Assembly: GCA_965277735.1 (NCBI GenBank)
Contig: CBDIDO010000003.1
Span: 124,001 to 188,000 of the forward strand
Length of the DNA stretch: 64,000 nucleotides
DNA from: RH-AL1 sp965277735
Lineage (GTDB): Bacteria > Pseudomonadota > Alphaproteobacteria > Rhizobiales > Beijerinckiaceae
Direction: 5' to 3'
Shown: piece after piece, positions 16,109-24,478 of the stretch
Layout: each line of letters begins with the position of its first letter
How positions within the stretch are numbered: position 1 is the stretch's first letter
Translations under genes and position numbers: made by a program
The notes under the pieces: model-generated
Databases searched by the model: none
What the model saw: only the letters and a program-made list of their open reading frames with translations
What the model was told of the DNA's origin: nothing

Positions 16109-16273
16109 TCAGACGGCACCGCCGAGGAGGCGGATCACCAGGACAATCAAGACGATCATCACGATGAGCCCGACGATGCCGGGTCCGGGCCCCGAGAAGG
16201 TGCCCCCGCGATAGCCGTAGAAGCCACCGCCGCCGAACACGAGGAGCAGGACGATAATGACGACGATCAGCAT
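16109..16273 (-). CDS. Small two-helix membrane protein (DUF3309-like)
   Basis: A 54-residue peptide made almost entirely of two hydrophobic helices (LIVVIIVLLLVFGGGG and IVGLIVMIVLIVLVIRLLGG) separated by a Gly/Tyr/Pro-rich turn (FYGYRGGTFSGPGPG). This plan matches the small DUF3309-type membrane proteins common in Proteobacteria, whose function is unknown; the match is by overall pattern. The ATG at 16273 has AAGGAG seven bases upstream, so translation is well supported. It lies 36 bp beyond the terminator hairpin of the opposing gene. Confidence 0.72.
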   Translation of the reverse strand: MLIVVIIVLLLVFGGGGFYGYRGGTFSGPGPGIVGLIVMIVLIVLVIRLLGGAV

Positions 16274-16391
16274 GACGCGCTCCTTGAGGGCAGACCCGAA
16301 GCAAATAGGGCGCAAAGGCTGCGGCTAAGCAAGCGGATCGTCGCCAAGTCGTTGAAGCGAAGGTCATATGGCATTTGACATAGTGCTCGTG

Positions 16392-19079
16392 TCAGCGCCC
16401 GAGCGCGGCGATCGCGTCGGCGAGCGGGCGCCCGGCATCGGCATATCCTGCCCAAGCCTTGGATCGTTTGAGAAGGGCCGGCACGCTGCGCACAGTGTAG
16501 CGCGCCGGATCGAGATCGGCGCGCACTTGCGCCCAGGTGAGCGGCATCGACACCGGCGCGTGCGGCCGCGCGCGGGGTGACAGCACGGCGACAGCGGTCG
16601 CGATGCGATCGTTGCGCAGGTAATCGAGGTAGATGCGGCCTTTGCGGGCCGCCTTCGACGATTTGGTGAGAAAGCGGCCGGGCGCGTCGCGCTCAATCGC
16701 GATGCAGAGGTCGCGTGCAAAGCGTTTGGCCGTCTCCCAATCCGCTTTTCCGGCGAGGACCGGCGTCACGACATGCAACCCCTTGCCGCCGGTCGTCTTA
16801 CAGAAGGATTCGAGGCCGCACGCTTCAAGCCGCTCGCGTAGCGCCTTGGCCGCCTCGACCACCTGCGGGAAGGCGACGTCGGGGGCAGGGTCGAGATCGA
16901 AGACGAGCCGGCCCGGCTGCAGTGGGTCGCCCGGCACGCTGTTCGCCGGATGCAATTCGAGGCCGCCCATCTGCGCGACCGCGGCGAGCGCCTCGACGCG
17001 GTCGATCACGAGATAAGGCTCGTGGTCGCCGAGCACCTTCACTTTGTCGAAGAGGTCCGAGCCGCCCGCCATCGCGTGGCGCTGAAAGAAGGTCTGCCCG
17101 TCGATCCCGTCCGGGGCGCGGATGATCGAGCAGATGCGGCCCTCGAGATGCGGCAGCATCCAGTCGCCGACGGCCTCGAGATAGGTCGCGAGGTGGCGCT
17201 TAGTCACGGGCGTGTCGTCGCCCGCATCGGGCCACAGCGCCTTGTCCGGATGCGAAAGTGTCACGCCCATCACGACGACCTTTCCTTTGCCGATCTTGCC
17301 GGAGCGGGGCGCCGTCGGCTGCGCTGGTGCGGCGGCCGCCGTCGCGACCGGCGGCTCCGCCGCGACCTCGGCCGCCGGCTTGTCCTCGCGCAGGCCCTTG
17401 AACGCCGCTTGGCGCACCGAGCCATCGGCCGACCAGCCGGCGAACTCGATCTCGGCGACGAGCTCCGGCTCGAGCCAGTGCACGGACTTCACCCGTGGCG
17501 GCGCGATCTTGCCGTCGAACGGGCTCGTCTTGCGGGCATGAGCCTTCAGTTTCGGCATCAGCCGCTCGATCGTCGTCTGCGAGAAGCCGGTGCCGATGCG
17601 CCCGACATAGGCGAGCTTGCCCTCCCGGTACACGCCGCCGACGAGCGCGCGGAACTTGCCGTTCGTATCGGTCCAGCCGCCGAGCACCACCTCATGGCCG
17701 GCGCGGCACTTGGCTTTGGTCCAGGAGTCCGTGCGGCCGGAGCGGTACGGGGCGTTGGTGCGCTTCGAGATGATCCCTTCGAGGCCCATGTCGCGCGCCG
17801 AGTCGAAGAGCGCGCCCCCGTCGGCGTCGAAATGCTCGACGTAGCGGATCATGGCCTTGCCCGTCCGCCGCGCGGCCAGCAGGCTCTCGAGCGCCGCCTT
17901 GCGCTCGGCGAGGGGGTCTTTGCGCAAGTCGGCGCCGTCGTGGAACATCAAGTCGAAAGCGAAATAGACGAGCGGCCCCGTCTTGCCGGCCGCGAGTGCC
18001 GCCTGCAAGACGGGGAAGTCGGGGCGCCCCTCCGCGTCGAGCGCCACCACCTCGCCGTCGAGGATCGCGTCGGGCAGGCCGCGTGCGGCTTTGACGATCT
18101 CCGGGAACTTGTCGCTCCAGTCGAGCCCGGTGCGCGTGCGCAGCTCGGCCCGGCGCCCTTCGATGCGCAATTGCATGCGATAGCCGTCGAACTTGATCTC
18201 GTGCAGCCATTGGCTCGACACCGGCGGCTTGGCGACCGAGGCGCAGAGCTGCGGCGCGACGAAGTCGGGCATCGCCGTTTCGTCCGATCTGCGGCGCGGG
18301 GTGTTCCCCTTCCCGGGCGTCGCGGCGGCGAGCTTCTGCTTCGGCGACAGGGCCGCGGTCGTCGTCTTCGGGGCGGCACGTCCGCTCTTGCCGCGCTCCT
18401 CCTCCGCGTGGCCTTTCGCGGAATCCCAGATCGCGTCGGCGGCCGGAGCCTTGTCCTTGCCGAGCATGAATGGCGTTGGCGCTCTGCCTTCGCCGGCCGC
18501 GATCGTCTTCATCGCGCGACCCGACGACACCGAGCGGTCGATTGCTAAGATCCCGCCGCCCTCGTCGCCGTCGTTGGCGGCGGCGTCGCGGTGCTTGATG
18601 AGCAGCCAGTTGGTCCGCTTGCCGCGGGTCCGATCGTGCTTTAGGCGCACCAGGACGAAGCTGCCCTTGAGGTGCTTGCCCGCGAGCGCAAACTTGAGCT
18701 CGCCGGCGACGAGCGCCTTGGCGGGCTCGCCGTTCTCCGGCGCCCAGGCGCCGCGATCGAACAGTTGCACCGTGCCGCCGCCGTACTCGCCCTTTGGGAT
18801 CGTACCTTCGAAATCGCCGTAGCCCAGCGGATGGTCCTCGACCTCGACCGCGAGGCGCTTGTCGGCTGGGTTGAGCGATGGCCCCTTGGTCACCGCCCAG
18901 GATTTGAAGACGCCGTCGAGCTCGAGCCGCAGGTCATAGTGCAGCCGCGTCGCATCGTGACGCTGCACGACGAAACGCAGCACGTCGGACGCGCGGACCG
19001 GGTCGTCGCCCTTCGGCTCGGCCGTCTTCTGGAAGTCGCGCCGCGCCGTATAGGCGGCGAGCTTCGTGTCCTTCACCAT
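16392..19079 (-). CDS. ligD: Multidomain DNA ligase D (non-homologous end joining)
   Basis: An 895-residue LigD with domain order phosphoesterase - ligase - polymerase, as in Pseudomonas. PE domain, residues about 25-180: H41, H47 and D49 in RHDATRLHYDLRLE and H83 in VEDHPLGYG match the catalytic residues of P. aeruginosa LigD (H42, H48, D50, H84). A low-complexity linker (about 195-270) follows. ATP-dependent ligase domain, about 275-570: nucleotidyl lysine K296 in EIKFDGYRMQ. POL (archaeo-eukaryotic primase) domain, about 605-895: LVFDLDPAP carries the metal-binding aspartates and TTGGKGLHV the adjacent motif. With Ku it joins double-strand breaks, adding or removing nucleotides at the ends. 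No ku gene occurs anywhere in this window. It is divergent from the DUF2865 gene. Confidence 0.97.
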   Translation of the reverse strand: MVKDTKLAAYTARRDFQKTAEPKGDDPVRASDVLRFVVQRHDATRLHYDLRLELDGVFKSWAVTKGPSLNPADKRLAVEVEDHPLGYGDFEGTIPKGEYGGGTVQLFDRGAWAPENGEPAKALVAGELKFALAGKHLKGSFVLVRLKHDRTRGKRTNWLLIKHRDAAANDGDEGGGILAIDRSVSSGRAMKTIAAGEGRAPTPFMLGKDKAPAADAIWDSAKGHAEEERGKSGRAAPKTTTAALSPKQKLAAATPGKGNTPRRRSDETAMPDFVAPQLCASVAKPPVSSQWLHEIKFDGYRMQLRIEGRRAELRTRTGLDWSDKFPEIVKAARGLPDAILDGEVVALDAEGRPDFPVLQAALAAGKTGPLVYFAFDLMFHDGADLRKDPLAERKAALESLLAARRTGKAMIRYVEHFDADGGALFDSARDMGLEGIISKRTNAPYRSGRTDSWTKAKCRAGHEVVLGGWTDTNGKFRALVGGVYREGKLAYVGRIGTGFSQTTIERLMPKLKAHARKTSPFDGKIAPPRVKSVHWLEPELVAEIEFAGWSADGSVRQAAFKGLREDKPAAEVAAEPPVATAAAAPAQPTAPRSGKIGKGKVVVMGVTLSHPDKALWPDAGDDTPVTKRHLATYLEAVGDWMLPHLEGRICSIIRAPDGIDGQTFFQRHAMAGGSDLFDKVKVLGDHEPYLVIDRVEALAAVAQMGGLELHPANSVPGDPLQPGRLVFDLDPAPDVAFPQVVEAAKALRERLEACGLESFCKTTGGKGLHVVTPVLAGKADWETAKRFARDLCIAIERDAPGRFLTKSSKAARKGRIYLDYLRNDRIATAVAVLSPRARPHAPVSMPLTWAQVRADLDPARYTVRSVPALLKRSKAWAGYADAGRPLADAIAALGR

Positions 19080-19226
19080 GACAGCGTCCCGTCTTCCGTT
19101 TGTCGTAGGCTCGTCATTCCCGCCCCTTTACCATCGACCTCACTTTCGCCAATCAGATGTTGCTCACCTCGTCTTGACTGTGGTTTACCGAGCACGCGGC
19201 TTTTGAGTTGTCTGGAGTAGAAGAGC

Positions 19227-20204
19227 ATGCACAGCCCTTTCACCTCCCGTCTCCTTCGCGCCGTCGCCCAGCGCCTGTCGTCGCCAGCGAACCGGTTCCG
19301 GCTCGCCGTCACCGCGGGCTTCCTCGTGTCCGCCGTCGGCTTCACGACTGTCGTCATCTCTGACCAGGACGGCAACGCCGACGATTGGTTTGGTGCTGGC
19401 GGCATCCTCGGGATGCAGCAGCCGGTCGAGCAGGCCCAGCAGGAGGCCGCGCCGAGCGGCTGGAGGAGCTGGCTCGCGCCGCGTCGCCACGGGCATCGTG
19501 ACGCCGCGCGCCATCGCGTCGCCAAGGTCGAGTCGGCGACGTTCCTGCGTTCGGTCGAGCGCACCCGTTCGCTCCGTTCCGAAGATGGCCCGGTCGAGCT
19601 CGGCCGCCGTTCGATGTGCGTGCGGCTCTGCGACGGCTTCGCCTTCCCGGTCGGCGCCTACCATGGCGAGCAGGACCGCGCCGCGCACGAGGCGACCTGC
19701 CATTCCAAATGCCCCGGTGCCGCGACCGCGCTCTATGTCGTGCCGTCGGGCTCCGACTCGATGGACGAAGCGGTCCGCGTCGGCACCGACAAGAATTATT
19801 CCGAGCTGCCTTACGCCTTCCACTACACGACGGTGCTGTCGAGCTCGTGCTCGTGCCATCCGCCGGAGGGCGGCCGCATCAAGTCGCTCCTGCACGACTT
19901 CACGCTGCGCCGCGGCGATGCCGTGATGACGCAGGCGGGCTTCAAGGTGTTCCACGGCGCGAGCCGCTTCCCCTACCATCGCAACGACTTCGTCAAGCTC
20001 GAGCAGAGCCGCGACATCCGCAAGGGCGACCGCGCGACCTTCCGCGAGATCGAGCACGCGAGCCTGATGTCGGCGCCCAATATCCTGGCTCGGTCGACCC
20101 CGTCTCAGCCGTCGGCGAAGACGGCCACGACGAAGGGGTTCGAGCATCAGGCGAGCCTCACGCCTCCGCCGCCCCTGCCGCCGGAGCCGAACCCGGCGCC
20201 CTGA
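19227..20204 (+). CDS. DUF2865 domain protein
   Basis: A 325-residue exported or anchored protein. A hydrophobic segment FRLAVTAGFLVSAVGFTTVV near residues 24-43 is a signal anchor. The conserved middle begins RRSMCVRLCDGFAFPVGAYHG, then HEATCHSKCPGAATALYVVPSG and a short SSCSCHPPE; six or so cysteines suggest disulphides in the periplasm. This is the DUF2865 pattern, found mainly in Hyphomicrobiales, function unknown. The C-terminus is proline-rich and overlaps the 3' end of the convergent FMN-binding protein gene by 47 bp. ATG 19227 follows AGAAGAG. Confidence 0.88.
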   Translation: MHSPFTSRLLRAVAQRLSSPANRFRLAVTAGFLVSAVGFTTVVISDQDGNADDWFGAGGILGMQQPVEQAQQEAAPSGWRSWLAPRRHGHRDAARHRVAKVESATFLRSVERTRSLRSEDGPVELGRRSMCVRLCDGFAFPVGAYHGEQDRAAHEATCHSKCPGAATALYVVPSGSDSMDEAVRVGTDKNYSELPYAFHYTTVLSSSCSCHPPEGGRIKSLLHDFTLRRGDAVMTQAGFKVFHGASRFPYHRNDFVKLEQSRDIRKGDRATFREIEHASLMSAPNILARSTPSQPSAKTATTKGFEHQASLTPPPPLPPEPNPAP

Positions 20205-20784
20205 GCGACGCCAGCTCCGCCTCGAGCTCTGCGATGCGCGTGTCCCGCGCCTCGATCGCCTGCTTGACGAGCTGCGCATCGAGCTTTTGCGGGATGTGCT
20301 GCGGGCAGTTCACGTCGAACGCCGTGACGGTGAATATCAGCGCCCGCTCCGCTGCCGCCGGATAATTCGGATCGACCAGCGCCGCGATGATCTCCGGGTC
20401 TTCGGTCATGCGCGCGTGGCCCCAGATCTTGACGCGCCTCTTGTGCGCGTAATCCATCAGGAACAGGAACGCCTTGTCGTTCTCGGCGAGATTGCCCGTC
20501 GTCACGTACTGCTTATTGCCCTTGAAGTCGGCGAAGCCGATCGTCTCGTCGTCGATCACCTTGATGAAGCCCGGCTTGCCGCCACGGTGCTGCGCATAGG
20601 GCTGGCCGTCCTTGGCCGCGGTGGCGAGATAGGCGGTGTCGACCTCGGCCAGGGACGGCTCGAGCGCGCGGGCCCCGGTCCGGAAGTCCATGCGCTCGTA
20701 CATCCGGCGCGAGCCGCGCCGCTCCTGCTCGGCCTTCACCGCCGGCGTGAACGCAACGTCGCTGAGCTTGGCGGTCTCCGGCAT
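20158..20784 (-). CDS. Pyridoxamine 5'-phosphate oxidase family (FMN-binding) protein
   Basis: A 208-residue protein with the split-barrel flavin-binding fold of the PNPOx-like family: AYLATAAKDGQPYAQHRGGKPGF early, then TIGFADFKGNKQYVTTGNL and KAFLFLMDYAHKRRVKIWGHA, which bind FMN phosphate and isoalloxazine in relatives. The C-terminal part (EARDTRIAELEAELASLR) is a short coiled coil. It probably reduces or binds a flavin-linked substrate rather than making PLP, because pyridoxal-specific residues are not recognisable. GGGAGA precedes ATG 20784. The 3' end overlaps the DUF2865 gene in antisense. Confidence 0.85.
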   Translation of the reverse strand: MPETAKLSDVAFTPAVKAEQERRGSRRMYERMDFRTGARALEPSLAEVDTAYLATAAKDGQPYAQHRGGKPGFIKVIDDETIGFADFKGNKQYVTTGNLAENDKAFLFLMDYAHKRRVKIWGHARMTEDPEIIAALVDPNYPAAAERALIFTVTAFDVNCPQHIPQKLDAQLVKQAIEARDTRIAELEAELASLRAPGSAPAAGAAEA

Positions 20785-20917
20785 GGACTCTCCCTCGGCG
20801 GATCAAAGTCCGTCCAACAAACATCTCGTCAACGTAGGCACACGAGCGTGATCCAAGCGGACCACAATTGAAATTGACAATTGCGTCGCCGCCGCCGCGT
20901 ATCGTCGTCCTAAAAAG

Positions 20918-20923
20918 AGGAGG
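20918..20923 (+). promoter_or_regulatory. Ribosome-binding site deciding a TTG start (DUF2252 gene)
   Basis: AGGAGG, seven bases before TTG 20931. It favours this start over an in-frame TTG at 20868 that would add 21 residues of unlikely composition. Confidence 0.75.
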
Positions 20924-20930
20924 AACGCGC

Positions 20931-22280
20931 TTGACGACGACGAATGCAACGGGGCTGAAGACGCGTGACGAGCGCCTGGCGGATGGCCGCGGCCTGCGCA
21001 ACGTGGTGCCGCGCGAGGCGCACGCCCAGTTCACCGTCGACACCAACCGCGACCCTCTGCCGATCCTCACCGCCGGCGATTCCCTCCGCGTCCCGTCGCT
21101 GATCCCCGAGCGCTACAAGCGCATGGGCGTGAACCCGTTCGCCTTCTACCGGGGCGCTGCGGCGCTGATGGCGCATGACCTGCTGCCCATGCCGCGCATC
21201 GGCCTGCCGGTGCAGGCCTGTGGCGATTGCCACCTCATGAACTTCGGCGTCTTCGCCTCGCCCGAGGGCGCGGTGCTCTTCGACATCAACGATTTCGACG
21301 AAACGCATCCGGGCGTCGACTTTATCGTCGATCTCAAGCGGCTCGTCGCCTCCGTCGCCGTCGCCGCAGCCGCCGCGGGGCTGCCGGAGAAGCGCGCGCA
21401 GGCGCTCGCGCAGGCGACGTCGAAAGCCTATCGCGACTTCATGTTCGAGCTCGCGAAGAAGTCGCCGCTGGAGGTCTGGGAAACGCGCATGGATCTCCAG
21501 GCGCAGCTCGACGATCTCGACGATACGCTGAAGACCTCGATCCTCGAGAAGCTGCTCAAGGCAGAGAAGAAGGGCAAGGATTCCGACGAGGCGCCCGAAA
21601 TCGCCGAGCACGGCCTCGCCTTCGAGGACGAGGCGGGCAAGGTCTTCCACACGCTGCCGGACGGCACGCCGGTCAAGACCGAGCTGACGGAATCCGCGCG
21701 CCGCATCTACGAGGCGACGCTGCTGCCCGAACGGGCGATGCTGCTGCGCCGCTATGCCCTCGTCGACGTCGCCTTCAAGGTCGTAGGCGTCGGCTCGGTC
21801 GGCACCTATTGCGCCGTCGGCCTGTGGGCGACGGGCGACGGCGAGCAGATGATCCTTCAGGTGAAGCAGTCCGACGTCTCGGCGGTCGCCGGCTTCGCGC
21901 CGGGTGCGATGAAGGCGAGCCACCAGGGCAAGCGCGTTGTCGACGGCCAGCGGGCGATGCAGGCGGCGGCGGACCCGTTCCTCGGCTGGACGCAGGACGA
22001 GACCGGGCGCCAGCTCTACGTCCGTCATCTGAAGAACCGTCGTCTCGCCGCGATCGGCGGCCTGATGGAGGCGAAGGCGCTGCCCGCCTATGCGACGCTC
22101 TGCGGCCGCACGCTGGCGCGCGCGCACGCCCGCACCGGTGACCCGGCGATGATCGCCGGCTATGTCGGCGAGTCAGAAGCGCTCGATGACGCGCTGGCGC
22201 AATTCTCGATGGCCTACGCGCGGCAGACCGTGGCAGACCACGAGAAGCTCGTCGCCTCGTCGCTGATGCCGAAGGGCTGA
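20931..22280 (+). CDS. DUF2252 family protein
   Basis: A 449-residue protein of the DUF2252 family, whose fold is related to aminoglycoside phosphotransferase/protein-kinase-like enzymes. Characteristic pieces: RYKRMGVNPFAFYRGAAALM, VQACGDCHLMNFGVFASPEG (the GDxHxxNFG catalytic-loop-like motif), LFDINDFDETHPGVDFIVDLKRL (DFD, the metal-binding counterpart), and the C-terminal CGRTLARAHARTGD. These equal the HxDxxxxN and DFG-like elements of APH-type kinases, so a phosphotransferase activity on an unknown substrate is a fair inference. It ends 26 bp from the convergent phaR. Confidence 0.85.
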   Translation: MTTTNATGLKTRDERLADGRGLRNVVPREAHAQFTVDTNRDPLPILTAGDSLRVPSLIPERYKRMGVNPFAFYRGAAALMAHDLLPMPRIGLPVQACGDCHLMNFGVFASPEGAVLFDINDFDETHPGVDFIVDLKRLVASVAVAAAAAGLPEKRAQALAQATSKAYRDFMFELAKKSPLEVWETRMDLQAQLDDLDDTLKTSILEKLLKAEKKGKDSDEAPEIAEHGLAFEDEAGKVFHTLPDGTPVKTELTESARRIYEATLLPERAMLLRRYALVDVAFKVVGVGSVGTYCAVGLWATGDGEQMILQVKQSDVSAVAGFAPGAMKASHQGKRVVDGQRAMQAAADPFLGWTQDETGRQLYVRHLKNRRLAAIGGLMEAKALPAYATLCGRTLARAHARTGDPAMIAGYVGESEALDDALAQFSMAYARQTVADHEKLVASSLMPKG

Positions 22281-22306
22281 AAAGGCGACCGCGGCTGCTT
22301 TGGCGG

Positions 22307-22918
22307 CTACTTGGACGACATGTCGTCCATGCGCCGCTGCAGCGCATCGATCTGGCGCCGCATCTCGTCGAACTCGGACGGCTTGCCGTTATCGCCCGGC
22401 TCCGGGGCGGTGGGCGGTGCCGCCGCGTTGCCGTTGGCGCCGCCCGAGAACGGCGTGAACATCGACAGCGCCTGGCGAAACATCGCCATATTCTGGCGCG
22501 TCTGCTCCTCGATCTGCCCGACGAACGGCCGCGCCGCGGAGGCGAGCGGGTTGTTGCCGAGCATCGACGCGTATTGCTCGGCCATCCCGCCCTTTTCCTT
22601 GGCGAGCTTGTCGAGCGAGAACTCGAGGTAGCTCGGCACCATCATCTGCATCGAGTCGCCGTAGAAGCGGATGAGCTGGCGCAGGAAGGTGACCGGCAGC
22701 AGGCCCTGACCGCCCTTCGATTCCTGCTCGAAGATGATCTGCGTCAGCACCGAGCGGGTGATGTCCTCGCTGGTCTTGGCGTCGTAGACGACGAAATCCT
22801 CGCCCTTCTTCACCATCGAGGCGAGGTCCTCCAGCGTCACGTAGGCACTGGTGCCCGTGTTGTAGAGCCGGCGGTTCGCATACTTCTTGATTGTGACAGG
22901 CGTCTTCTCGGCTTCCAT
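22307..22918 (-). CDS. phaR: Polyhydroxyalkanoate synthesis repressor PhaR
   Basis: A 203-residue PhaR. The N-terminal DNA-binding/accumulation domain (VTIKKYANRRLYNTGTSAYV then LEDLASMVKKGEDFVVYDA and GLLPVTFLRQLIRFYGDSMQ) is highly characteristic; the following PHB-binding region MMVPSYLEFSLDKLAKEKG continues the match. PhaR binds both its target promoters and nascent PHB; when polymer accumulates it leaves the DNA and derepresses phasins and its own gene. The C-terminus ends in a predicted coiled coil (RRQIDALQRRMDDM). It is divergent from phaA-phaB, the standard context. Some alphaproteobacteria call this gene aniA. Confidence 0.96.
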   Translation of the reverse strand: MEAEKTPVTIKKYANRRLYNTGTSAYVTLEDLASMVKKGEDFVVYDAKTSEDITRSVLTQIIFEQESKGGQGLLPVTFLRQLIRFYGDSMQMMVPSYLEFSLDKLAKEKGGMAEQYASMLGNNPLASAARPFVGQIEEQTRQNMAMFRQALSMFTPFSGGANGNAAAPPTAPEPGDNGKPSEFDEMRRQIDALQRRMDDMSSK

Positions 22919-23183
22919 CGCTCAATGTCCAGGGACTATGCCGGGTTTGCAGATGTGGCCGGCCTTCGCGCGGGACCCGCACGGGAGAGCGACCATAGGC
23001 GCTGCGCCCACCGACCAAAAGACAGAATCTGCTGCAGCGCACTCTGTCGTGTGACCGAGGGTCGGCTTGTCTCAGGGCGCTTCAACCCGACATGACACCT
23101 GTGTAAGATATGCCGCAGCGCAAAACGATCCGCCCATTGTCTGCGGGTACGGCCCGTGGGCTGGCACGAAGGGAGACATCCTA
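22919..23183. promoter_or_regulatory. phaR/phaA divergent control region
   Basis: This 265-bp gap separates the divergent phaR and phaA starts. It contains TGC-rich symmetric elements that resemble reported PhaR targets (TGC/GCA repeats): GGCGCTGCGCC near 23008-23018, GCTGCAGC at 23031-23038, and TGCCGCAGCGCA near 23109. Assignment to PhaR is inference from context and composition. GGGAG lies ten bases before the phaA ATG. Confidence 0.4.
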
Positions 23184-24359
23184 ATGTCCAATGATATCGT
23201 CATCGTCGCCGCTGGCCGCACCGCGGTCGGCTCGTTCAACGGCTCGTTTGGCTCGACGCCGGCGCACGAGCTCGGGGCCACGGTGATCAAGAATGTCATG
23301 GAGCGCGCCAAGCTCGACGGCGCCGAGGTCGACGAGGTGATCCTCGGCCAGGTGCTCACCGCCGCGCAGGGGCAGAACCCGGCGCGCCAGGCGGCGATGG
23401 CCGGCGGCGTGCCGCAGGAGAAGACGGCGTGGAGCCTCAACCAGGTGTGCGGCTCTGGCCTGCGCGCGGTGGCGCTCGGCCAGCAGCAGATCGCCAACGG
23501 CGACGCGTCGATCATCATCGCCGGCGGCCAGGAGAGCATGTCGCTGTCACCGCACGCCTCGTACCTGCGCGCGGGCAGCAAGATGGGCGACACTAAGCTC
23601 GTCGACACGATGATCAAGGACGGGCTCATGGACGCCTTCCACGGCTATCACATGGGCACCACGGCCGAGAACATCGCCACCCGCTGGCAGATCTCGCGCG
23701 AGGACCAGGACAAGTTCGCGCTCGGCTCGCAGAACAAGGCCGAGGCCGCGCAGAAGGCCGGCAAGTTCCGTGATGAGATCATCGCCTTCACCGTCAAGGG
23801 CAAGAAGGGCGACACGGTCATCGAGGACGACGAGTACATCCGCCACAACGCGGTGTTCGAGAACTTCTCCAAGCTCAAGCCGGCCTTTTCGAAGGACGGC
23901 ACAGTGACGGCCGGCAATGCGTCGGGCCTCAACGACGGTGCCGCCGCCGTCGTCCTGATGAGCGCCAAGGAAGCCGAGAAGCGCGGCCTCACCCCGCTGG
24001 CGCGCATCGCCTCCTGGGCGACCGCCGGCGTCGATCCGGCTGTCATGGGCACCGGCCCGATCCCGGCCTCGCGCAAGGCGCTCGAGAAGGCCGGCTGGAA
24101 GGTGAAGGACCTCGACCTCGTTGAGGCCAACGAGGCCTTCGCCGCGCAGGCGCTCTCGGTCAACAAGGACATGGGCTGGGATCCGGAGATCGTGAACGTC
24201 AACGGCGGCGCGATCGCGATCGGCCATCCGATCGGCGCGTCCGGCGCGCGCATCCTCGTGACGCTTCTGCACGAGATGCAGCGGCGGGATGCGAAGAAGG
24301 CGCTTGCCACGCTCTGCATCGGCGGCGGCATGGGCATCGCGCTCTGCGTCGAGCGCTGA
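23184..24359 (+). CDS. phaA: Acetyl-CoA C-acetyltransferase (beta-ketothiolase)
   Basis: A 391-residue biosynthetic thiolase that condenses two acetyl-CoA to acetoacetyl-CoA, the first step of PHB synthesis. Nucleophile C89 in LNQVCGSGLRAV, H348 in NGGAIAIGHPIGASG and acid/base C378 in ATLCIGGGMG complete the active site. Length and motifs match PhaA/AtoB-type tetramers. Start ATG 23184 (MSNDIVIVAAG) with GAAGGGAGA upstream; an in-frame GTG/TTG extension has shadow composition. Followed after 119 bp by phaB. The same enzyme degrades acetoacetyl-CoA when PHB is mobilised. Confidence 0.97.
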   Translation: MSNDIVIVAAGRTAVGSFNGSFGSTPAHELGATVIKNVMERAKLDGAEVDEVILGQVLTAAQGQNPARQAAMAGGVPQEKTAWSLNQVCGSGLRAVALGQQQIANGDASIIIAGGQESMSLSPHASYLRAGSKMGDTKLVDTMIKDGLMDAFHGYHMGTTAENIATRWQISREDQDKFALGSQNKAEAAQKAGKFRDEIIAFTVKGKKGDTVIEDDEYIRHNAVFENFSKLKPAFSKDGTVTAGNASGLNDGAAAVVLMSAKEAEKRGLTPLARIASWATAGVDPAVMGTGPIPASRKALEKAGWKVKDLDLVEANEAFAAQALSVNKDMGWDPEIVNVNGGAIAIGHPIGASGARILVTLLHEMQRRDAKKALATLCIGGGMGIALCVER

Positions 24360-24400
24360 TCGCTCCCCCACCAAAACCACATACGACGCAAGACTAGGCT

Positions 24401-24423
24401 TGTCCGGCGCCTCGCGCCGGACA
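24401..24423 (+). terminator. Intercistronic hairpin between phaA and phaB
   Basis: TGTCCGGCGC (24401-24410), loop CTC, GCGCCGGACA (24414-24423) form a perfect 10-bp stem 41 bp after phaA. A second, smaller stem (CCGGGC 24438-24443 with GCCCGG 24450-24455) follows. Without a T-run it may attenuate or stabilise the 3' end of phaA mRNA rather than terminate fully. Confidence 0.5.
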
Positions 24424-24478
24424 TATCGTTTGGGAAGCCGGGCCGAAGAGCCCGGGACTCAGAGGGAAGGAAGCGGGA

